The translations under genes were made by a program, and so were the position numbers. From contig MVGU01001144.1 of the NCBI GenBank assembly GCA_002005505.1, positions 110,001 to 174,000 of the forward strand: a DNA stretch of 64,000 bases. Reading direction: 5' to 3'. The notes beneath the pieces were generated by a model. It saw only the letters and a program-made list of their open reading frames with translations, searched no databases and had not been told where the DNA came from. The stretch is from Botryococcus braunii. Its lineage: Eukaryota > Chlorophyta > Trebouxiophyceae. Positions 21,635 through 32,223 of this stretch are shown here, one piece after another. Position 1 is the first letter of the stretch; every line of letters starts with the position of its first letter.

Positions 21635-22092
21635 TCTTCATTGTGCCCACCAGTAAACTTGCGCAGTAGCCAATGACAGGCATGCTTTGCATTTGGCATG
21701 TCCAATGCCCTGTCACCCTAACGTCAGGAATTTTTTCAGTGAGGAGACTCATAGCAAGAGAGTCTCCAGCTGTATCAGAATGCTCCTCCTCAAGAATAGC
21801 TTAATGCGTTTACTATTGGCAACATTCAGAACATCTTTCGGCCACTGAAACCATTCTCAAATCCAGGTCCAATGCCTGAACTAATTTTAAATTAGTATAG
21901 ACAGGGTTTGTCTGATCTATACCATTTCTGATTGGGCAGACTGACTAGTGGTGCCAGCTGAGGGATTTGTGGGTGGATTTGATAGATCACCTGGGGTGGG
22001 GTTTGTAGCCAATGTTGCCATGCCTGGGAATGTAGCACCTGCACTTTTGTTCTGTGCCGTCTTCTAGATCACTGGCAATGGACTCAATTGTC
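21635..22092 (-). pseudogene. C2 gag N-terminal region
   Basis: Minus-strand continuation of gag between B3 and ORF1. An ATG near 22019 opens MATLATNPTPGDLSNP, followed by a segment reading NPVYTN, which aligns with C1 Gag (NPVYNTQELAQSLD). Stops interrupt it. Confidence 0.65.
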
Positions 22093-22608
22093 TCAGCAAG
22101 TTTTTTCTTTCAAGGTTTCGTAAGGTGATTCGTCTTGTGCGAGCCAAGGACTCAACGCTACACCCGCTCCTTTACTTAATGCAAGGAGTGTTTGCATACT
22201 CAATGAGAAGACAGTGATGCGAAAATCCAAAGGGATCTCGTATCTAGCTAATGTAGTATATTGCTCGCGAAGACTCTGTGAATAACTTTCTCTATCGATT
22301 AGTCTAGCCTCCCAAGTGTAAAGAGAGAATTTGCGACGAGGACCTTTTGGAACTGGATACTTAGAGTTTTCAACTGATTGAATTAGCTTAGAATTACGAT
22401 TGTAAAACTTAGCTTGATAGTACCCTTCTTGCTCAATACCTTCTCGGCAAAAGTCTTCAAACACAATAATTTCACGTTCAATAGCACGATTTACGTTCTC
22501 AATAGGAACTTTTCCTGACACCCAGTTATTGCATAGATCGCAGTGGAAGTGCCCTTCGCGGAGCAGATTGAGCTCGTCGTCTGTCAGTAGAGGTGGTCGT
22601 TGCTCCAT
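22093..22608 (-). pseudogene. C2 ORF1, CxxC protein upstream of gag
   Basis: From the ATG at 22608 (MEQRPPLLTDDELN), two bases inside the primer site, a 171-codon frame runs to a stop. It contains HFHCDLCNNWVSGKVP and IEREIIVFEDFC. The same module occurs in C1 (LCCDACEKYFVGKVP, then AIDRACYLFERYC), so it is a conserved small protein upstream of Gag and not a chance ORF. The CxxC pair suggests metal binding. A one-base shift in an A run near the end (about 22105) probably truncates it, since another frame continues LAETIESIASD. I know no function for it. Confidence 0.7.
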
Positions 22609-22610
22609 GG

Positions 22611-22625
22611 GCGTGGGCCCATAAC
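22611..22625 (-). other. C2 primer-binding site
   Basis: Minus strand gttatgggcccacgc, two bases inside the LTR end. It matches the initiator tRNA-Met anticodon region. Confidence 0.8.
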
Positions 22626-22885
22626 ATTGTGGATCCTGCAAGATCCAGTTTGGATTTAATATTATAAATCACAGATAATAAGACACACACATGTGTCATC
22701 CAGATAAGTGACCACTTTCAATATCAACACCATCACACGGTGGAAGCAGTTTAACAGGTCAGACTGATCTTCTCTTGATCTGAACAATGCATACACGATG
22801 CCAAACACAGATGAGAGTGAATGTAGATCAGGCTGTGAGTCAGAGTTTTTGACAACAAGACGTTTCAAAAACACTACGGAATGAC

Positions 22886-22890
22886 TTACA
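22886..22890 (-). terminator. TGTAA polyadenylation signal abutting C2 copy 2
   Basis: Minus-strand TGTAA overlaps the first base of leader copy 2 by one nucleotide (gtgtaagtcattc). Confidence 0.6.
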
Positions 22891-22990
22891 CGGGCAGTAT
22901 ACGACACTGACCTATCTAACGATTACTGCAAGATCCAGTTTGGATTTAATATTATAAATCGCAGATAATAAGACACACACATGTGTCATC

Positions 22991-23076
22991 CTGTGCATAT
23001 TAAACCATTAGTGTCTTGCTGGTAACTATCACACGATCACTTCCTTGCATGCAAGCGTGCAGCATAAACTGCCTAC
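22991..23076 (-). other. C2 leader intron 2 (86 bp)
   Basis: GT...AG interval (gtaggcag ... tgcacag on the minus strand) present in copy 1 and absent from copy 2 at exactly this point. Confidence 0.85.
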
Positions 23077-23135
23077 CAGATAAGTGACCACTTTCAATAT
23101 CAACACCATCACACGGTGGAAGCAGTTTAACAGGT

Positions 23136-23226
23136 CTGCACATTAGCAATAACATTATTAGTTCAAGATCAACAAACAGCACTTATGGCTGCCAAAGTAA
23201 CGTCAGCGACGAACATCTGCCTCACC
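23136..23226 (-). other. C2 leader intron 1 (91 bp)
   Basis: GT...AG interval (gtgaggcag ... tgtgcag on the minus strand) present in copy 1 and absent from copy 2 at exactly this point. Confidence 0.85.
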
Positions 23227-23287
23227 AGACTGATCTTCTCTTGATCTGAACAATGCATACACGATGCCAAACACAGATGAGAGTGAA

Positions 23288-23476
23288 TGTAACGATCCGA
23301 GCGAAAGGGGTCCCTTAGGGAGCCGATCGGCATCGAGCCGATAGCGCGTGATCGGAGAGCGGGGTACGATGACCTCATTACGTAATCTGGCCAGCTTGGC
23401 TGGCGGGGTGCAATCAGACGGGTCGCACCTGTGTGAGGTCATTCTCACACGAACTTGAGACAAGCAAGATACTACA
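23288..23476 (+). repeat. K 5' LTR
   Basis: 189 bp, tgtaacgatccgagcg to agatactaca. Followed by the primer site tttggtatcggcgaga at 23477-23492. Confidence 0.92.
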
Positions 23477-23477
23477 T

Positions 23478-23492
23478 TTGGTATCGGCGAGA
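23478..23492 (+). other. K primer-binding site
   Basis: ttggtatcggcgaga, the same tRNA site as L and M. Confidence 0.75.
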
Positions 23493-23582
23493 TAGTTTAA
23501 AACCTCGGGTTTTAGATCTCTCGCGTATCTTGTGTGTGATACGGACCTGGGGTCCGTGGTCGCGAACCGGGGGTTTGCGACG

Positions 23583-24965
23583 ATGGCTCTTCATACTCTT
23601 GTCGAGGTACCGTTGGGCCTGAGAAACACGTTTATAGTAGTTCCTCCTGTTAGGAGGGCTGCTATAAGTCCCATTTGGGACGATACGTGGCCCAATTGGG
23701 CGAAGGAAAACCCGCGAGTTCCGGATCTCACGAACGGGTTGAGCTACGATGATTGTCGCAATTTCACAAAGGCAAAGCTCACAGAGATTAAAGCACTCGC
23801 AGATGCTGAGATCGCTGTGCAGCAGTTGGTTCGTGAAATTGGCGAGTATTTCACGAAGCTCGAGCCGATCGAGGTTCACCTCGCGGAGCTGTCCAGGCAG
23901 CTGCACCTCCAGGTAGCTGGAGAGGGCGGTTTTAAGCCGGGTTTCGACTCGGTGGCACATTTCGCCGAATGCAGAGGCTAGCGACGGCGAAAACGGAATA
24001 TGTGACGAGAGTGTGGCAGTTGTACTTCATTGCTGCCGAGCTCGACACGGATTCTTCCGTCGGTCGTACGGAGGACCGCGTGGATATGCTCGAGGCCGAA
24101 GCAGTGCTAACTCAGCGTGTTGCCGGTAAGCACCCCACTTCTGGTCTGTCCTCTGACGTGTTGAACTCTGATTTCAATGCGAGACGAACAACGGAACCGT
24201 CACGTGGGCCCTTTCGGCGCCCACCGGCCCCGTTATTCAATGGAGAAAAGGAGGGGACGGATATCATCACATGGTTCGGTCAATTTGATGACTACTCATC
24301 TATTTTGGGCCTTCGTGATGATGAATTAGTGTCCCACGCGTCCTTTGCCTTACTGGTCGAGCCGCTAAGGATGGGCGCTCCTAAAAGGTCTCTTTCTGTT
24401 CAAGGAAAGGACGTGAAGGACTTTGCCATTTTCAGGACCTCCCTTCTCGCACATTTCGTCGAAGTGGAAGTTGAAAATATTGTGCGTCCACGCTTGGCGC
24501 GATTGAGGCAGACTAAGTCCGTGGCAGCTTACATGCTATGTTTCGTGCTATCATGGTTGAAGCTGTCAGTATCCTATCTCGGGCCTGAAGCGTGTGCCTA
24601 CTTTAGGGCGGGGTTAAACCGAACATTTTGGAGGTTTTAACAAGAGATTCACTCGTTCGGAACGAGCTTGGTAACCTTGACATTGTTGTTCAAGCTGCCA
24701 AGGAAGCTGAATCCTTCTTGCGTATGTTGCTGGGTGCAGCGAACGAGAAGGAGACTCAGGAGCTGAAGGCCTTGATCAAGGGCAAGCGCCTGGCAGACGG
24801 GGATGCTATTCCACCTCCTAAGCGCGCTGCTTTGGGAAGCCTCCGGGCTCGCATGGATCTGGTGCTGGGCCTTCGGGCACGCAGCCGGGCGCGTATGTAG
24901 TGAAGATTAAGCGCGAAGGCCGCTGCTACAAGTTCGGGGAACTGGGCCACACGGCTAAGTTCTGC
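23583..24965 (+). pseudogene. K gag, frameshifted
   Basis: The ATG at 23583 opens MALHTLVEVPLG. The reading continues in other frames after about 23970 and 24630. The gag core is visible (GTDIITWFGQFDDYSS; VKDFAIFRTSLLAHF; LARLRQTKSVAAYM). A nucleocapsid knuckle at about 24923-24962 reads CYKFGELGHTAKFC: the second Cys of CCHC is Phe, and it lies in yet another frame. RNA packaging by this copy is unlikely. Confidence 0.8.
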
Positions 24966-25036
24966 AAGAAGCCTGATCCCACGACAAGGGCAAGGGCAAG
25001 GGACCTGCTTCCTGAAGGTATGGGCCTTCAGACCAA

Positions 25037-25480
25037 GTGGGGGCTGATGTAAGTCCAATGCAGATTATAGCTAATGCTTTCCACCCAGATGTTGAGGTGC
25101 AAAAGCTGACTATGATTTTTGATGGCCAGGTGCAAGGCGTGCACTGCCAGGTATTGGCTGACTCTGGAGCTAGCTGCAACATCATCAGCGAGCGCTCGCG
25201 GATAGACTTGGTCTACAAATAGAGTCACCACCGGAGAAGGCAGTGTTGCAAATGGCCAATGGCATGGAAGTTGATCATCTTGGGCATGTTACAATCTCCG
25301 TGACGATCCAGGGTTACCGTTTTGCTGCTGTAACTTGTACAGTGTGCATGTTCACTCCTGTGAGTGGGATGTGTTGTTAGGGCAGCAATGGTTGACCAGA
25401 GCTCGTGCTAGTGTGAACTTCGATGACAAATGTGTCACTGGGTAACTAGGAAGGGTAAGCCCTTTCGGTTACGATGTAAG
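25037..25480 (+). pseudogene. K aspartic protease
   Basis: The motif VLADSGASCNIISE near 25150 is a retropepsin active site. Flanking sequence continues in shifted frames to about 25480. Confidence 0.75.
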
Positions 25481-25699
25481 GACAACATCGCCATGACTGA
25501 CTCTGATTGTACAGATGTAAAGAAGTTAGTCATAACGATGGTACAGGCCAAGCGTCTTGCCGCGCGGGGTGTAAAACGTTCTTATCATCTGTAACGCAAT
25601 TGCTGTGTTCTGAAGCATCGCTTGTGGAAGTACCTGTGAGTGTGCACTCTTTGCTACAAGAGTTTGCAGATGTCTTCCTGAAGACGTGCCAGGGCTGCC

Positions 25700-27000
25700 C
25701 CCTGACCGTCCTGGGATTTCTCACACAATCCTCTGATTGATCCACACGTGAAGCCTCCATCACGACCCTTCTACCCACTGTCTCGTTCGGAGGTGATGGA
25801 AGCTGAGAGGCAGGTGAAGCTGCTCCTGGAGAAGAAGTTCATAGAACTTCGACTTCTCCTTACGGTGCACCGATCCTGTTTGTCCAGAAGAAGGACGGGG
25901 GTTTGCGGATGGTCATAGATTATCGGCCCTGAACAAACTCACCGTCAAGAACAAGTACCCAATGCCACGCATTGATGATGCACTTGATCAGCTTCAAGGT
26001 GCGACCTTGTTCACAAGTCTGGACTTGACATCAGGATACCATCAGATCCGGATATCCGACGAGGATGTGCCTAAGACTGCCTTTCGCACACCCGACGGAT
26101 TGTTTCACTGGCGTGTCTTGGCGTTCGGATTGACGAACGCTCCGGCAACTTTTCAGACGGCAATGAATACGATATTCCGGCCGTATCTGCATAAGTTTGT
26201 CTTGGTGTACTTTGATGACATCCTCATCTACAGTAAGACACCAGAGGAGCATTGCCAGCATTTGCGGCAGGTGTTGGAGCTTCTTCGAGAGCATCAGCTC
26301 TATGCAAACATGAAGAAGTGCTCCTTCGCTAAGTCTGAAGTGGCTTACTTGGGCCATATTGTCTCTTCTGAGGGCGTGAAGGTTGACCCACGCAAGACTG
26401 CTGCAGTCTACAATTGGCCTAAGCCCACGTGCTTAACGGAGTTGCGATCCTTTCTTGGATTGGCAACATACTTCCGTAAGTTCATTAAGGACTTTGCAAG
26501 GCTGGCCATGCCCCTGCATGGCATGACTCGCAAGGGTGTCCTTTGGGACTGGAAAGAGCTCGTGTCAGCAAGCCTTTGATGCTATTAAGCAGGCTTTGAC
26601 TCAAGCTCCGTGCTTAGCTTTCCCGGATTTCACTAAGCCGTTTGAGGTGCATACGGATGCCTCCTTGGCAGGTCTAGGGGCCGTCTTATATCAAGAGGGC
26701 CGCCCCATTGCCTTTGAGAGTCGTCGCCTCACACCGGCAGAAATCAATTATCCTACTGGGGAGCAAGAGCTGTTAGCAGTGGTTCACGCTTTAACGGTGT
26801 GGCGCTGTTATCTTGAAGGTGGGCCGGAGTTCCGCGTGGTCACTGACCACAAGGCTATTACCTACCTTGACACTGTGGCACAGTTGAGCTGCCGCCAGAC
26901 ACGTTGGGCAGAGTTTCTCTCCCGGTTCCATTTCAAATGGGAACATATGGCGGGTGCCTCAAATGTAGTTGCCGATGCGCTGAGCCGCACGCCGATGGGA
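25700..27000 (+). pseudogene. K reverse transcriptase and RNase H
   Basis: RT begins near 25740 in broken frames ([16 protein letters not shown] near 25880), then runs open at 25962-26570 (PRIDDALDQLQGATLF; LVYFDDILIYSK). After a shift at about 26560, RNase H follows (FEVHTDASLAGLGAVLYQEG; FRVVTDHKAITYL). The YFDD catalytic motif is intact. Confidence 0.88.
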
Positions 27001-28594
27001 TATACACCTCCAAACTCATTGGTGAACGTTGTCGTGGTTTCCACTCGTTCATACGTTTCGGAGGGTCCCCTTGTCTTCCAACTCACTCCCTTCGGGAAGT
27101 CATTTGCGCCGTTACCCGGGCACAGGGTACTCCCTTGGCTGCAGAGGCTCGTGGTATGGGACACGAGTCTAGGCCTCCTTCAGGTGGGGGAGAGGGCATG
27201 ACGTGGAAGGACAAGTTTGTGCGTGGTTATCAGGAAGACCTTTGGTTCAAGGAACCTAGCAATGTGGCGCCTCTGGTCGCACATGACGGCTTCCTGTTAC
27301 ACGAAGGAAAGATTGTTGTGCCGCATGCATTTGGGCTTAGATCCCACCTTATGGAAGAAATGCATGATAGCCCGTATGCCGGACACCAAGGTGTGAACAA
27401 ATCCCTGAAGTTGGTTGCCCGCCATTATTGGTGGCCGACGATGACACAGGATGTCACGCAGTATGTGACCCACTGTCACCTCTGCCAGAAGAACAAGGCC
27501 AGACATGCAAAGCCTTCGGGGCTGTTGCATCCCCTTGAGCTTCCGCATAAACCGTGGGACACGGTGACCATGGACTTCATCACCCAGTTGCCTCGCACCA
27601 GGGAAGGGCATGATGCCATACTGGTTGTGGTGGACAAGCTGTCGAAGATGGTTCACTTGGTGGCTACGCAGACCACTGGTGAGCAGAGAGCGAAGCTGTT
27701 TGTGGATCATATCTGGAAGCTCCACGGAGTGCCTAGAAAAGTGGTGTCTGACAGGGATCCCCTGTTCACGAGCCACTTCACTCGAGCCTTGTGTCGGATG
27801 CTTGGGACCAAGCAGGCCATGTCAACGGCGTATCATCCTCAGACGGATGGGCAGACAGAACGTGTGAACCGTGTCCTTGAAGACATGCTTCGCATGTATG
27901 TGTCTAAGTCGCAGACTGACTGGGACGAGAAGCTGTCGTGTGCTGAGTTTGCTATCAATAATGCAGAGCACTCTGGCACGGGCTTCACGCCGTTCATGTT
28001 GAACTATGGTCATCACCCGTACCTACCAGTATCGGTGTTGCCAGAGTTCAGGGTCCCGGCTGCCTCGAGCTTTGTCCAACGCATTCAGCGTTTAGTGGCA
28101 GAAGCTCGGCGCACACATCGCATTGCGACGGAACGCCAGGCACGTTACGCTAACACGAAGCGTAAGGATGTCACGTTCGCTCCAGGAGATTGGGTCCTGT
28201 TGTCGGCTAAGAACCTAAGGTTCAAAGAGGGCACACCGAAGCTGTTGCCTCGGTGGGTCGGGCCGTTCCAAATTGCCAAGTCTGTTGGAGGCAACGCCTA
28301 TGAGTTGATCCTCCCGGCACGCTGGAGGATACATGACGTGTTCCATGTGTCACGGCTGGAACGATACCGCCGGATGGCAGTGTCCAACCACCACCACCTG
28401 CTGAGGTGCTGGAGGGGGAGGACGAGTACGAGGTGGAGAAAATTCTTCACCACCGGAAGGCTCGCCGCTCGTATGAGTTCCTGGTTCGGTGGGTGGGATA
28501 CTCCCCTGAACATGACACGTGGGAATCAGAGGCGAACTTGCGGAATGCCCCTGGGGCGTTGAAGGAGTATTGGGCACGGGTCAAGACGGGCTAG
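27000..28594 (+). pseudogene. K integrase and chromodomain
   Basis: From about 27198: MTWKDKFVRGY, HHCC domain (HQGVNKSLKLVARHYWWP; CHLCQ), integrase core (TMDFITQLP; VSDRDPLFTSHF; HPQTDGQTERVNRVLED) and a GPF-like linker (LLPRWVGPFQIAK). The catalytic D, D and E are all visible. A shift near 28390 moves the chromodomain (DEYEVEKILHHRKA; FLVRWVGYSPEHDTWES) to the frame ending with TAG at 28592-28594. Confidence 0.88.
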
Positions 28595-29207
28595 GACCCA
28601 GGAGACACACAAATGGCCTTGAGTCGGGCTGTTGTCACTTCGGGGGTCGTGGCATTCGATCCACATGTCCAGTCGACGGGACATCCCTCGTTAGCGGCGA
28701 AGTGGTTGCGTTGTTCAACATGTCGTCCTACTCAATAGCTCCTCCCTGTCCCTGGCTATGCCATGTGGAAGGGCCCTATTCCGTTCACTGCGGACTTAGT
28801 AGCACCTCAGATAGTCTCAAGGGCATGGTGCACCCCGGGTCCTGGACTCGGTGTCTGAGAGTCTCTGCTGATGGTGGGTTGTGACTCTAGAGTAACCATG
28901 TACTCTAAGCGCTATGGTGATGGTCAGTGAAGCCCCCAATAGCTTGAATAGCCAGATGGATTTCTGGTGACGGAGGTTGTACTTCCGAGAGTGCTCCGCG
29001 GGTAGTCCAAATGAGCATGGGTGTGGATTGTCGATGCTAGTCTGACGAGACTAGGGCAGGGGCTGGGCAAGAGGTATGGGACTCTTGACTGTAGGGCTCC
29101 CTGCGAAGGTGGCTGGTCGGGCCGTGTTACACGCTTGACTGTAGTGCTTCCTGTGTGGGAGTGCATCCCCCTCAATCCGAGACGGCTTGAGCCTAGGTGG
29201 GATAGGG
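28595..29207 (+). other. K 3' untranslated region
   Basis: About 610 bp without a convincing gene. A purine-rich run (aggtgggataggg) ends at 29207, next to the 3' LTR, as polypurine tract. Confidence 0.65.
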
Positions 29208-29396
29208 TGTAACGATCCGAGCGAAAGGGGTCCCTTAGGGAGCCGATCGGCATCGAGCCGATAGCGCGTGATCGGAGAGCGGGGTACGTTGACCTCATTA
29301 CGTAATCTGGCCAGCTTGGCTGGCGGGGTGCAATCAGACGGGTCGCACCTGTGTGAGGTCATTCTCACACGAACTTGAGACAAGCAAGATACTACA
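29208..29396 (+). repeat. K 3' LTR
   Basis: 189 bp, one difference from the 5' LTR (gtacgttgacc versus gtacgatgacc). Followed by TSD gtgaa. Confidence 0.92.
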
Positions 29397-29401
29397 GTGA
29401 A

Positions 29402-29841
29402 TGTAGATCAGGCTGTGAGTCAGAGTTTTTGACAACAAGACGTTTCAAAAACACTACGGAATGACTGCTTGAGGCTTCGTTCAGTCGCACCTAGTATTAT
29501 CAGATCAGCGCGTTGAATTGCGCTGTTCTGACCCTTTTCACGAATTCCTATCAGAATTTAGGTTCAGAGCCTTGGAAATTGGCCCTTATCCTAGTATGAG
29601 TTTATCACATTATTAGCTACTAGGACAATCCCATGTCTGATAGCCACAAACACCAGGAAGGACATTCTCTACCATGTTCTTATATACCTGTATACATTAA
29701 TACTTGTGGCCAAAAGTTTGGCCACTGGCTATCTGTCAAAGAATTTCCCTTGAGTTGAGCACATGGATCAACTATACAGCTAATTTATTCTGGCTAGAAT
29801 TGTCATCTTTGGATTGGCCTAACAGTACACAAATTCCAACA
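29402..29841 (-). repeat. C2 5' LTR, distal part (U3 and start of exon 1)
   Basis: 29402-29466 is the first part of leader exon 1; its first base (minus strand) is at 29466. U3 runs on to the LTR start at 29841 (minus: tgttggaatttgtgtactg). Segments such as aattagctgta align with the U3 of C1. Confidence 0.82.
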
Positions 29842-30410
29842 GTTGTCCAACACACTACCACTGTTTTCCCGGAAATCTTCACGGCTAAGCAGCTTACAGC
29901 CCACGAAGTCATAGAATACATCATTACAACTTCATTCAACCTTGGTGGCCTGATTTCAACACGGGAAGCCGAACCGCTACAGTTTGCAGGACAATCGTGC
30001 CTAGTCGTCACCCTTCCAACGCGGTTGCAGCCTCAGCCTTGCTCGAACACTTTTAGTCGAGCTTGCCGCAAACAAAATTCCCGGTTCCCAGTCGCAGTTT
30101 GCAGCATTTGTCGCAAAATCTTGAGAAGCCTTTCCGCAGTCTTCCAACATATGGTGCAGGCTTCAACGGTAAGGAGCCACGCAACCTGCCGCACCCGAAC
30201 CTGGAGACCATCGATCTTGTTACTCCCAACTCTACGCCGTCATGTACTCCGCCATCGGCAGATATCCCACACTGTTCCTTGTCGCAAAGCCTGCAAGCTA
30301 CCCAGAAGTCACCGCCATTTAGAGAAAAGAGTGAAGCCTATCCTAACCGCACACCAGAAATCAGGCACGCGAGAATGCGGAATCTAGGGGCCTCAGGCAG
30401 AAGATGAAGT
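29842..30410 (+). pseudogene. Unidentified decayed coding remnant
   Basis: Between C2 and the GA tract, three plus-strand frames give protein-like sequence in relay: LTAHEVIEYIITTSFNLGGL (frame of 29872), then a short alanine-rich piece and ELAANKIPGSQSQFAAF, then FRSLPTYGAGFNGKEPRN (to about 30400). This is what a coding region with two or three indels looks like. I do not recognise the family. It could be a gag fragment of an unrelated element or a relic of host sequence. Confidence 0.4.
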
Positions 30411-31012
<602 letters not shown>

Positions 31013-31020
31013 AGAGGGAT

Positions 31021-31319
31021 TGTGATCTGCAAAGATCCAAAGGTGCTAGATTAATCATAAATGATGACTATACTCACAAGTATATCATCCATGTACTTAA
31101 TCAGTTTTACCAAGACATACATAGTCGACAGCGTCAAACTGATGAACAATTCACGTATAGCAATTGCTTCCACAGAAGTTACTCACAACAAGTGAGAGAG
31201 AAAGAAAGCAATTCACATGAGTCCATTCAGGAGTCGGCTTTACAAGCCAAGGAGATCGAATGACTGCCTGGTGGTCCGGGTTCTCTGGCTATCTGTACTC
31301 AGATCAGCCCGTGGGAAAC
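31021..31319 (-). repeat. C4 3' LTR, proximal part: single, intronless leader
   Basis: Minus strand: leader 31265 to 31027 (239 nt) is the C1 leader already spliced (exon junctions at tacgtg|aattg and acatg|gatga). It directly follows the U3 sequence (accaccaggc) that precedes copy 1 in C1. No intron copy is present. The LTR is cut at 31319 by A2, TSD gaaac. Without A2 the LTR is about 626 bp against 1,127 bp in C1. Confidence 0.88.
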
Positions 31320-32198
31320 TCAAGCATTTCTGCTTGCGGCGTCACCTGCAGTGATGGCACGACGGCAGCGTCAGTTCGTAGCCCGTGGGAAAAACCGTCC
31401 ACGCTACAACGTTTCCAGGAACAGCACACAGCACTCTCCAACAGTAGAGGTTGGTCAAGGATACCAACATGCTTCGGACAAGTCTTACAAATGATGTTAA
31501 CTGCTCTCACTCTTGCTAAAGACCACGTAACACTACGCCTTGCCTGATAGCAGAGTTCAGCACCAAAGAGGCCTTGCGATGTCTACTTTACGTCACTAGA
31601 ATACAATAATAGTTCATCAGTAACTCAGCAAGGTCTCTTTGTGATGTTTGTACAGTGAAACTATCTTACCGCCACAACGGTGGACTTCAACATAAGTCTC
31701 AATGAGGTCAAACATTCAGTGCGCTCTCGTCATGCACTCTCATCAATGCACACAGCAGTAATATCTAACTGGTCTGAATGTTTGAGCACAATCATATCTG
31801 GAACGACTTTGAGAATCCTAAACACACCTGCAGTGATGGCACGACGGCAGCGTCAGTTCGTAGCCCGTGGGAAAAACCGTCCACGCTACAACGTTTCCAG
31901 GAACAGCACACAGCACTCTCCAACAGTAGAGGTTGGTCAAGGATACCAACATGCTTCGGACAAGTACCGAGCCGTTCCTGGGCTGCCCAGGGATGGCTCG
32001 GACTGCAGGGATTCTAAAGTACTACCATACGTAATGTCTATTGAGAACGCATATCGTACAAGTCACGTGTTATGTCATTGAGGTACGAGTATGATCTATA
32101 CCGTTCATAAAGGGCTATAAAGGCTATAGTTTACACTGCTGTTGATGGCATGTGACAGGGGATGTCACTAAGTACAGTATTGACCAATTCATTCAACA
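31320..32198 (-). repeat. A2 3' LTR with duplicated leader
   Basis: Minus strand: copy 1 at 31965-31828, copy 2 at 31483-31346, with ttaca (TGTAA on minus) at 31485-31489 next to copy 2. The purine tract (plus cttccccttg, 32199-32208) adjoins. Confidence 0.93.
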
Positions 32199-32223
32199 CT
32201 TCCCCTTGACAGCACCCTGTCAC

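Larger units (their letters stand above)
22628..23287 (-). repeat. C2 5' LTR, proximal part with spliced and unspliced leaders
   Basis: On the minus strand: copy 1 exon 1 begins at 29466, is cut by K and resumes at 23287-23227; intron 1 is 23226-23136 (gtgaggc...gtgcag); exon 2 is 23135-23077; intron 2 is 23076-22991 (gtaggca...cacag); exon 3 is 22990-22926. Copy 2 (22886 to 22636) is exon 1-exon 2-exon 3 joined exactly. The exons sum to 250 nt; copy 2 is 251. Confidence 0.88.
23288..29396 (+). mobile_element. Chromovirus (gypsy) element K
   Basis: 6.1-kb element inserted in exon 1 of C2's LTR, with TSD gtgaa (23283-23287 and 29397-29401). The 189-bp LTRs (23288-23476 and 29208-29396) differ at about one position, so insertion is recent. 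Gag, protease, RT, RNase H, integrase and chromodomain are all present in order but spread over at least eight frames. Young LTRs with a badly shifted body suggest mobilisation by another copy, or indel errors in the assembly. Confidence 0.93.
17752..29841 (-). mobile_element. Copia element C2 (outer element of the left complex)
   Basis: Minus-strand copia whose 5' LTR ends on the right at 29841 (start tgttggaatttgtg) and whose gag-pol runs leftward until cut by L at 17751. The rest lies left of the window. It contains three later insertions: M (19025-20078), B3 (20939-21629) and K (23288-29396). It is a diverged relative of C1 (51443 onward), with the same ORF1, gag and integrase order and the same leader architecture. 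Confidence 0.88.
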
